Source of the DNA: a virus
Reading direction: 5' to 3' (one strand)
Virus record (IMG/VR): IMGVR_UViG_3300021962_000192
Span: 1 to 45,954 of that record
DNA length: 45,954 nucleotides
Shown here: in pieces, positions 41,172 to 45,954 of the stretch
How positions within the stretch are numbered: the stretch's first letter is position 1
Layout: each line of letters begins with the position of its first letter
Translations under genes and position numbers: made by a program
The notes under the pieces: model-generated
What the model was told of the DNA's origin: nothing
Database searches by the model: none
The model's input: the letters and a program-made list of their open reading frames with translations, nothing else

Positions 41172-41451
41172 TCAGCCATACGGCTTACCTGATACACACA
41201 CCATACACATCAAGTTATACAACCGTTTTGTAGTACAACATATTCCTGAGATTGTTTATACGGGTAGAAAGGTACCCAGAAAACTAATTAGACAAAGTTG
41301 ATTGGATTTATCGGGATTAAGCCAGATTGAATGAAAATGTTACCCAGAACCTGGAAAAATAAAAGAGAAACAGGGCTTTTGGTTAAAACTCGGCTCGTGT
41401 GTGTGCAAAATATTTTTAAATATATTGCAAATTATTTTATCGATAATCAAT
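41172..41451. other. AT-rich intergenic region with inverted repeats
   Basis: About 280 bases without a convincing gene. It contains GGGTA..TACCC (41260-41275), a repeated TACCCAGAA (about 41273 and 41341), a 26-base near-palindrome TGCAAAATATTT-TT-AAATATATTGCA (41404-41429, one mismatch), and CGATAA..TTATCG (41441-41461) that may also terminate the minus-strand gene. Together with the 11-base repeats it looks like a regulatory region or replication origin. Confidence 0.45.
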
Positions 41452-41793
41452 TTATTTATCGGTACCCCACCTGGCTTCGGCACAAGCAGCGTTGCGTCGA
41501 GCAATTTTTTTCAGCTCAGCCTTCTTGAGTACTTCACTACGCTTGCGGACTGCTTCCATCCCCATAGGTGTAATAAACCAACCATTCTGATTCTTAGTTA
41601 GGTAGCCTTGTTTCAATCTTTTATTAAATATCGAGATGGATTTATCTAAAGCAATCGCCCCAAGCTGGAACTTGACATACTTGTATGGGTCAATACCATT
41701 TTTATTGGATATGGCGTAATAAAGAACCACCCATTCGTGGGGGATTTTCTTTTGCAATTTTGCTTGGCCTGGGTATTGGCGGGGTTTTTTCAC
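41452..41793 (-). CDS. Probable winged-helix DNA-binding protein
   Basis: The 113-residue basic protein overlaps the upstream metallopeptidase gene by four bases (ATGA), which supports its reality. The part AIALDKSISIFNKRLKQGYL followed by NQNGWFITPMGMEAVRKR looks like a winged helix with a beta wing. Possible regulator of the minus-strand pair. Confidence 0.55.
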   Translation of the reverse strand: MKKPRQYPGQAKLQKKIPHEWVVLYYAISNKNGIDPYKYVKFQLGAIALDKSISIFNKRLKQGYLTKNQNGWFITPMGMEAVRKRSEVLKKAELKKIARRNAACAEARWGTDK

Positions 41794-42395
41794 TGATTTC
41801 TACTTTCTGAATCCTTAATTCCATTCAATCTATGCTTCAACATTTCTTTTTGCTCCGGCGTTATCGGTCCCGACCAAGGCGAATGAGCTTTTCCGTACTT
41901 ACAGTTGGCTTTCTTCATGCTTTGCTTAAGCTTTCGCTCTGTTTCGCGGCCCAGAATGATGCGCGTGAGGTACAAATAGGTCTTACAGAACTCCCTTCCA
42001 TGGCTCTCGACGTTGTCGGCGGTCAGTATATGGGCCAATTCGTGCAAAATTGTCTGTTTATTTCGGTAGCGGCGCGGAAAGGTGACCAAATTAGTGTGGT
42101 ATACGCCGTTTGGGACCATGAATACATACGGGAACCTGCTTCCGGGCCCCTTCCGGATACGAAATTCTTCTTCGCCGCTCATTAGACGGACTGCTTTGGG
42201 ATATTTTTTCGCAACGTGGCGGTTAGATAATACCGCGTGAATGAATTTGACCATTTTTTCCCAGTCCTTGAACTCTTCTTTGTACTTTCCAAAGCAAAAA
42301 TATTCCGCCGCGTACAGTTTGCTGCGCTGGCGGTCTCGAGGGCGCGGGTTTTCCTTGAAGCCCGGAAAGTTTTGGTGCAGATGTTCGAGTGTCAT
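41790..42395 (-). CDS. Zinc metallopeptidase, TIGR04338-like
   Basis: The 201-residue protein has RDRQRSKLYAAEYF near the N-terminus and TILHELAHILT...SHGREFCKTYL: HExxH followed by a distal His in HGREF. Both features match the mycobacterial/actinophage 'putative metallohydrolase' family (TIGR04338). Basic overall, with a Lys-rich C-terminus. Substrate unknown. It points to an actinobacterial host. Confidence 0.78.
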   Translation of the reverse strand: MTLEHLHQNFPGFKENPRPRDRQRSKLYAAEYFCFGKYKEEFKDWEKMVKFIHAVLSNRHVAKKYPKAVRLMSGEEEFRIRKGPGSRFPYVFMVPNGVYHTNLVTFPRRYRNKQTILHELAHILTADNVESHGREFCKTYLYLTRIILGRETERKLKQSMKKANCKYGKAHSPWSGPITPEQKEMLKHRLNGIKDSESRNQ

Positions 42396-42409
42396 AAGGA
42401 AACGGCTCG

Positions 42410-42434
42410 AGCATATATTAAATCAATATATGCT
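42410..42434. repeat. Perfect 10-base inverted repeat
   Basis: AGCATATATT (42410-42419), spacer AAATC, AATATATGCT (42425-42434). It lies 15 bases upstream of the minus-strand metallopeptidase start and touches the 26-base repeat block beginning at 42435, so it is a candidate operator for the divergent genes. Confidence 0.65.
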
Positions 42435-42460
42435 GGAACACCATTTTTTTGGTCAGGGGA
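42435..42460 (+). repeat. 26-base intergenic repeat, copy 1
   Basis: Begins GGAACACCATTTTTTTGG and ends CAGGGGA; identical to the copy at 44373-44398 at 24 of 26 positions. Both are in AT-rich intergenic DNA 100-160 bases upstream of plus-strand genes. Role unknown. Confidence 0.65.
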
Positions 42461-42617
42461 ACATTTTAAAAATATATATCGGAAATAATAAAATATTTTA
42501 GAGAAATCCTGAAAAAAAGTTTTCTCGGAGGGAAGTTTGCGCGCTAAATATTTTTTATCGAGGTTGTGGCGGGCCGGCCGCAGCGGTAAAATGAATACAA
42601 CACAATTTAGGAGGGTT

Positions 42618-43130
42618 ATGAGAAATAGATTCGGCTTTACCCAGTACTTTGCGCTTTGGATAACGGCGCTCGTTGCTTCTTCAGCAGCTTTAAACCCATA
42701 CAACTCTTGGAGCGGACCCCTGTGGCTCATCATCCTGAGTATACCGCTGTTTGCGTTCTGCTATTGGATGGCCAAGGTTTGGTTGTTCTCAATGTTGCCT
42801 ACCCCATTCGAGATATTCCGCGTTTTTTCAAGACTGTGGCCTCATTTCAAGGCGGGACCAACACATTCTCGAGTGTCGACGTCAACACCTACAGCTGGTA
42901 CCCAGTCAACATCTAATCAGGCGCCTGGTTACTCGTACACGGTGCATGTAAGTCAGGGTCGCGTGTCTTGTGATGCGTGCGCAATGCCAACCGCTGTGCT
43001 CTATGAGCATGATGGAGGCCCGGCTCTGTGCCCTACGTGCAGTGGTGTGCCTGGAACTGGTGACGACCTTTATAGAGCTGCGGTGATAAATGGTTTATTC
43101 TCTAACGGGTACGACAATGGAGGAATTTAA
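42618..43130 (+). CDS. Membrane protein with C-terminal zinc ribbon
   Basis: The start is ATG 42618, with AGGAGGG directly upstream; ATG 42591 is a weaker alternative. The 170-residue protein has two transmembrane helices (YFALWITALVASSAALNP; PLWLIILSIPLFAFCYWMAK), a Ser/Thr/Pro-rich linker, and a CDAC...CPTC zinc site (SCDACAMPTAVLYEHDGG, ALCPTCSG). Function unknown. The stop overlaps the next start (TAATG). Confidence 0.65.
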   Translation: MRNRFGFTQYFALWITALVASSAALNPYNSWSGPLWLIILSIPLFAFCYWMAKVWLFSMLPTPFEIFRVFSRLWPHFKAGPTHSRVSTSTPTAGTQSTSNQAPGYSYTVHVSQGRVSCDACAMPTAVLYEHDGGPALCPTCSGVPGTGDDLYRAAVINGLFSNGYDNGGI

Positions 43131-43291
43131 TGGCACGGTTGAAGTTCGAATGGGAATGTCCTGAATGCAAGATGCGAGTCGAGACACTGGCTGGCATCTA
43201 TCCGCCGGTGTGTGGTGATAAATCGCACTCGACAAAGCAGATAGAAATGGTCAACATTCGAGGCCTGGGTCCAGAAGATGCTCCACAATAG
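43130..43291 (+). CDS. Small zinc-ribbon protein
   Basis: This 53-residue protein is encoded between two longer genes. GGAGG lies six bases before ATG 43130. Sequence MARLKFEWECPECKMRVETL, then YPPVCGDKSHS: CxxC plus a later Cys, a simple zinc ribbon like those that accompany transcription or replication factors. It overlaps the genes on both sides. Confidence 0.6.
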   Translation: MARLKFEWECPECKMRVETLAGIYPPVCGDKSHSTKQIEMVNIRGLGPEDAPQ

Positions 43292-43730
43292 ACAGCGCAT
43301 CGTCCTGATGGATTTGAATGTGGCATTGTCTTCTAATTTCCATGACATGAAAAATTATGGATTCGAGGATTTCGTAAAAAACCACGAAACCTACAGAAGT
43401 AAGACAATCGATTTGTTGCGGCCGGAGTTTGTTGTGTTAATTACGGCTCGAGATGTCAAGTGGGGCGTTCATACGCTTTCTCGAATCTGGAAGACCACAC
43501 AGTGGACGCCAAACGATGCTTTGTTTAATGACACTGGGATATCCGGGCAGAATGCGCCACTAATTAAGAAAACTCAAATGCTCAAGAAGGTGTATAGCCG
43601 CTACGGCGACAATCCAAAACAGTATTACGCAATCGAGTCAAACAAAAATACACGCGACATGTACGCGAGTCTGGGTATACAGGCCTACGACTGCGACCGC
43701 GAAGATTGCTGGACAACGCTTCCTTTCTAG
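43278..43730 (+). CDS. HAD-like protein with altered first motif
   Basis: The 150-residue protein has the order of HAD phosphatase motifs: a first strand IVLMDLNVAL where DLN replaces DxD, a second-motif strand VVLITAR, a basic residue region (IKKTQMLKKV) and a fourth-motif-like YAIESNKNTRDMYASLGI. The missing second Asp may reduce or change activity. The layout resembles phage polynucleotide 3'-phosphatases or nucleotidases. It overlaps the zinc-ribbon gene by 14 bases. Confidence 0.55.
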   Translation: MLHNRQRIVLMDLNVALSSNFHDMKNYGFEDFVKNHETYRSKTIDLLRPEFVVLITARDVKWGVHTLSRIWKTTQWTPNDALFNDTGISGQNAPLIKKTQMLKKVYSRYGDNPKQYYAIESNKNTRDMYASLGIQAYDCDREDCWTTLPF

Positions 43731-43756
43731 TTACTTGCATTGACCGTGCTCGGTGA

Positions 43757-43765
43757 TGCTACACT
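43757..43765 (+). promoter_or_regulatory. Extended -10 promoter of the RNA candidate
   Basis: TGCTACACT is an extended -10 box (TACACT at 43760-43765). TTGCAT (43735-43740) or TTGACC (43740-43745) lie upstream but with imperfect spacing. Transcription would begin near 43772. Confidence 0.5.
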
Positions 43766-43771
43766 CCTAAC

Positions 43772-44008
43772 CGCAATCCACGGTCGTACACCCCTTGCAA
43801 GGTGCGGGACATTGAACACTCGGGAACGAGGGTAGTCCTCCATGTCATGTGGAGGGGCAGCGTGAACAACGTACAAGTTCAAACAAGGTGTCGGCTAAAA
43901 ACTCGGCCACGGCAACCGGATATCTTTTGGATATCAAATCGTGGGGGAGCCTTCAGACAAAAAGCTTTGTAGACATTCGAAGTTATTAGTGCTTCTTTTT
44001 TTTCTCCG
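43772..44008 (+). ncRNA. Candidate structured non-coding RNA, unknown class
   Basis: About 240 bases with no convincing reading frame and many helices: CCGCA/TGCGG (43771-43775 with 43803-43807), CTCG-GGAA-CGAG with a GNRA loop (43819-43830), CCTCCA/TGGAGG (43837-43842 with 43850-43855), TGAAC/GTTCA (43863-43881), CCACG/CGTGG (43907-43911 with 43940-43944) enclosing GATATC-TTTTG-GATATC (43919-43935), and ACAAA-AAGC-TTTGT (43957-43970). It ends at a small stem (GAAG..CTTC) and a run of eight Ts. An extended -10 box precedes it. It does not look like tmRNA, RNase P, 6S or a group I intron. Confidence 0.6.
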
Positions 44009-44071
44009 TTTTTTTTCTAACTAAAGCAAACAATTTCTAGACGCTACGTTTCTTTTACAACTCCGGTGGCT

Positions 44072-44077
44072 TATGAT
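44072..44077 (+). promoter_or_regulatory. -10 box, leaderless geometry
   Basis: TATGAT (44072-44077) is six bases before ATG 44084; no Shine-Dalgarno sequence is present. Confidence 0.4.
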
Positions 44078-44083
44078 GCTGCA

Positions 44084-44335
44084 ATGAGTTACATCGTCTT
44101 CGCCGCAGAGCTACCGAAGTACGAAGATTGTTTGACGCTCGCGTCGGTCGCTCGAGAAATAGATTTCGAGGCCGCAGTGTTAATCCACGAAGGCCGCAAC
44201 AGTAAGTGGCCATGGTTCATCCAAGCCCGCTTCGAAAATGTTTCAGAAGAACCGGGTATGGCTAAAGACTTGTGTGACCTTATCGATTTCCATGCGCGCA
44301 AAGCCGGTGGCCGCTGTGAGGCCAAGCCGGCTTAA
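44084..44335 (+). CDS. Hypothetical protein
   Basis: The 83-residue protein starts at ATG 44084 (GTG 44066 would lie over the -10 box). It begins MSYIVFAAELPKYEDCLTLA and has VAREIDFEAAVLIHEGRNSK. It looks like a compact alpha/beta protein. No family recognised. Confidence 0.55.
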   Translation: MSYIVFAAELPKYEDCLTLASVAREIDFEAAVLIHEGRNSKWPWFIQARFENVSEEPGMAKDLCDLIDFHARKAGGRCEAKPA

Positions 44336-44372
44336 AGAAACGCCGCGCCGCAATAATAAACCCATATACCAA

Positions 44373-44398
44373 GGAACACCATTTTTTGGGGCAGGGGA
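44373..44398 (+). repeat. 26-base intergenic repeat, copy 2
   Basis: GGAACACCATTTTTTGGG to CAGGGGA, 24 of 26 positions identical to 42435-42460. The following 100 bases are very AT-rich with a run of eight Ts (44419-44426) and lead to the promoter at 44468. Confidence 0.65.
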
Positions 44399-44467
44399 TA
44401 AAAATAAACGGGAGGGCTTTTTTTTGTCTTTTTTATTGTTTTACAAAAATATATTAATCGAATAGGG

Positions 44468-44496
44468 TTGTTGCTTGTCTAACAAGACGATACACT
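44468..44496 (+). promoter_or_regulatory. Repeated early promoter/operator, copy A
   Basis: TTGTTG (44468-44473), 17-base spacer, TACACT (44491-44496), six bases, ATG 44503 without a Shine-Dalgarno sequence. The spacer CTTGTCTAACAAGACGA is shared with copies B (44778-44806) and C (45728-45756). Inside it, TTGT-CTA-ACAA forms a dyad, a probable repressor site. Confidence 0.65.
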
Positions 44497-44502
44497 TGAA
44501 GT

Positions 44503-44769
44503 ATGACAATTAAACTCAATGACCAAATCAAATGCGATGAAGAATGGTGGGTGTGCCATTGCGGCAACCAACCAAACTACGAAGGCTTTTATAGCTGTAC
44601 AACCGAAGGAAAGATTATTTCTCCACAGTTGGGTGGGCTGTGGGACGGAATCAAGTATGTCTGCTATCGGTGCTACCGCATAATCAATGGCGACACTTGC
44701 GAAGTTCTGGGCAAGGCAGTTCCCTCGGCTATCGAATACAACGAAGAATACGACTGGGCAGATTACTAA
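44503..44769 (+). CDS. Cys-rich hypothetical protein
   Basis: The 88-residue acidic protein has two Cys pairs, WVCHCGNQP and YVCYRCYRI, consistent with a zinc ribbon whose halves are 40 residues apart, and a strongly acidic tail (YNEEYDWADY). The first ATG lies six bases after a -10 box. Function unknown. Confidence 0.6.
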   Translation: MTIKLNDQIKCDEEWWVCHCGNQPNYEGFYSCTTEGKIISPQLGGLWDGIKYVCYRCYRIINGDTCEVLGKAVPSAIEYNEEYDWADY

Positions 44770-44777
44770 AAAATAAG

Positions 44778-44806
44778 TAGCAATTTGTCTTACAACCCGA
44801 TAAGCT
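44778..44806 (+). promoter_or_regulatory. Repeated early promoter/operator, copy B
   Basis: TAGCAA (44778-44783), TTTGTCTTACAACCCGA spacer, TAAGCT (44801-44806). Weaker -35 than A and C, but the TTGT-N3-ACAA dyad and spacing are kept. A start-stop ATGTAA follows at 44811; the real gene start is 44842 with GAAAGG. Confidence 0.55.
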
Positions 44807-44841
44807 GTATATGTAATTAACTCAATGAAAGGTTAAACACA

Positions 44842-45087
44842 ATGGAAACAAAACAAATGAAACTAAGCGACTGGACAGACAGGTATTTAAAGCCAGTCGT
44901 GGCACACGCAACCAATCAAGCTCCAGCAACACAAGAAATGGAAGACGGTTTTGCTGGCTTTATTCTCGACGGCATTCTCGCTGTCAAGGACATCGCTGGC
45001 GAAGAAGCCAACGATTGGGAATGTGTGGAATTAGTAGAAGAACTAATCAAGCACGCCCAAATGTGCGTGGAGGAACTCTATGCCTAA
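44842..45087 (+). CDS. Hypothetical acidic protein
   Basis: The 81-residue, helical, acidic protein (METKQMKLSDWTDRYLKPVV; WECVELVEELIKHAQMCVEE) overlaps the next gene by eight bases (ATGCCTAA). Uncharacterised; its small size and drive by a repeated promoter suggest an early host-takeover protein. Confidence 0.55.
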   Translation: METKQMKLSDWTDRYLKPVVAHATNQAPATQEMEDGFAGFILDGILAVKDIAGEEANDWECVELVEELIKHAQMCVEELYA

Positions 45088-45724
45088 TTGGTGCTACCAA
45101 AACCTACAAGTCTCTGGGTCGAATGCCGACCTGAATACTTTTGTGAAAGCCACAAAACAGGTCGGCGCAGAAGGCAAGACCTATTACGGACTTAATCATC
45201 TTTTTCCAGTTCCTCAAGAATTGGTAGATACTAAAGCTGGTTGGTTCTCTGACCAAGAAAAGCAAGCAGAGCAAGAAGCCAAAGAAAATGCGAATCTTGC
45301 TAAATACGGCTACAAAGATTGGTACGACTGGACCAACGCTAATTGGGGCACCAAATGGGGTGCTTGCGATTTTGAATGGAACGACACTGATGATGATGAC
45401 ACCATCACTTGCTTTAGTGCCGACCTAACAAGCGCTTGGGGTCCAATAACCAATCTGCTTAGAAAGATATCTGAGGATTTCCCAAAACTGGTTTTCAGTT
45501 TGGTATTTACGGAAGAATCTGACGCTTTTGCTGGCTACGAGGTTTTCTATAAAGGCGAAATCGTCGGCAGTAACGGCGAGGTGCCGAATGTGCCGGAAGA
45601 ACTCTACAAAAAAGTCGACGAAGAGCCATGGCTCTTAGATGACTGGCGAGATGACATCAGAGGGAAGTACGAACAAAGTGCTTCCTTGGAAGTAAGCATG
45701 GTTTTACAAGAACTTGACAAATAG
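45080..45724 (+). CDS. YubB/Api92-type ferredoxin-like domain protein
   Basis: In this 214-residue protein, the start MPNWCYQNLQVSG, the middle WYDWTNANWGTKWGACDFEW, the strand LTSAWGPITNLL and EDFPKLVFSLVFTEESDAFA are the hallmarks of the 'ferredoxin-like domain in Api92-like protein' family found in phages and plasmids. Function unknown. Its start is coupled to the preceding gene. Confidence 0.75.
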   Translation: MPNWCYQNLQVSGSNADLNTFVKATKQVGAEGKTYYGLNHLFPVPQELVDTKAGWFSDQEKQAEQEAKENANLAKYGYKDWYDWTNANWGTKWGACDFEWNDTDDDDTITCFSADLTSAWGPITNLLRKISEDFPKLVFSLVFTEESDAFAGYEVFYKGEIVGSNGEVPNVPEELYKKVDEEPWLLDDWRDDIRGKYEQSASLEVSMVLQELDK

Positions 45725-45727
45725 AGG

Positions 45728-45756
45728 TTGTGGTTTGTCTAACAAGACGATAAGCT
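45728..45756 (+). promoter_or_regulatory. Repeated early promoter/operator, copy C
   Basis: TTGTGG (45728-45733), TTTGTCTAACAAGACGA spacer, TAAGCT (45751-45756). The spacer is identical to copy A except for its first base. Confidence 0.65.
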
Positions 45757-45788
45757 TAACTATGACCAAAACGAAAGGAGACAACACA

Positions 45789-45954
45789 ATGAATACGCAA
45801 TTAATTATTAATGATGAACTCAGACTTGAGCTTATTAAGTTCTCTGACAAAGTCTTAAACAGATTGAGTCGAGCAGGAGAGTATCTCGGGAACGGTTTCG
45901 ACATGTGGGAAGCACATAGCGACGACTGGGATGTGAACTTCTGTACATACGAGG
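45789..45954 (+). CDS. Hypothetical protein (runs off the window)
   Basis: ATG 45789 has AAAGGAG nine bases upstream. An in-frame ATG at 45762, five bases after a -10 box, could give a leaderless product nine residues longer. The 55 visible residues begin MNTQLIINDELRLELIKFSD and include EYLGNGFDMWEAHSDDWDVN. No family recognised. Confidence 0.55.
   Translation, partial: MNTQLIINDELRLELIKFSDKVLNRLSRAGEYLGNGFDMWEAHSDDWDVNFCTYE

Noticed and set aside
41331-41528. Short plus-strand frame in the AT-rich intergenic region
   Set aside because: Low-complexity composition, no ribosome binding site, overlaps inverted repeats and the opposite-strand gene.
42392-42733. Minus-strand frame of 113 codons opposite the membrane protein gene
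   Set aside because: The plus-strand gene has a strong ribosome binding site, membrane helices and a zinc motif; the minus frame has none and spans the inverted repeat.
43731-44083. The structured region considered as tRNA, tmRNA or group I intron
   Set aside because: No cloverleaf or CCA end, no tag-peptide frame, and no intron core or flanking split gene recognised by eye.
1-45954. Search for insertion sequences, integrase or attachment sites
   Set aside because: No transposase or integrase motifs and no terminal inverted repeats around any gene block were seen, so lysogeny cannot be argued from this window.

Overview
The window is about 46 kb of a tailed-phage genome (siphovirus tail type). 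The host is very probably an actinobacterium, most likely a freshwater or planktonic one. Three things point there: a WhiB-type iron-sulfur regulator (38447-38956), a metallopeptidase resembling the mycobacterial TIGR04338 family (41790-42395), and a large secreted protein with poly-threonine linkers like those of Acidimicrobiia (8084-11359). Many genes appear to start on leaderless transcripts, with a -10 box 6-9 nt before the ATG, which is also common in actinobacteria. Base composition is moderate to AT-rich. Capsid, portal, terminase and DNA polymerase genes are not in the window, and I saw no tRNA, CRISPR array or insertion sequence.

Layout. 1-4610: end of a glycine-rich virion protein, a divergent flavin-dependent halogenase, and receptor-binding/tail-fibre proteins. 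4591-7984: a small zinc protein and a tightly overlapping operon with two clear Fe(II)/2-oxoglutarate (2OG) oxygenases and one probable one. 8084-11681: a giant membrane-anchored beta-helix protein and a small membrane protein. 11761-14405: an SNF2 helicase with HARP-like repeats. 14480-15869: lysis cassette (two holin-like proteins, M15 endolysin). 15961-26895: tail module (major tail protein, tail assembly chaperone with a -1 frameshift, tape measure, distal tail protein, large tail protein with TPPV repeats). 26983-30276: GNAT acetyltransferase, second zinc protein, GT61-like glycosyltransferase and a two-domain 2OG oxygenase. 30311-38956: DNA metabolism and regulation (HIRAN protein, HTH and helicase-loader-like proteins, four ParB-like domains in two genes, a ParB-methyltransferase fusion, a CmoA-like carboxy-SAM synthase, a RusA-like resolvase, WhiB). 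39163-40562 (minus): a VioC/AsnO/clavaminate-synthase-like oxygenase and a PKHD-type hydroxylase. 40618-45954: small accessory genes, two zinc metallopeptidases, a structured-RNA candidate, and three copies of one promoter/operator.

How the parts may work together. The strongest inferred systems are as follows. (i) A virion-decoration module: a proline/threonine-rich tail protein followed by a glycosyltransferase and a prolyl-hydroxylase-like protein. (ii) A nucleic-acid modification module: ParB-like proteins, a ParB-methyltransferase fusion and a CmoA homologue in one overlapping operon. (iii) A family of six 2OG-oxygenase genes plus a halogenase, which is an unusual oxidative-modification load for one phage. 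(iv) An early-gene block at the right end driven by a repeated promoter carrying an internal dyad, next to an approximately 240-nt structured RNA with its own promoter. These functional links are inferences from sequence motifs and gene order; none has been tested.
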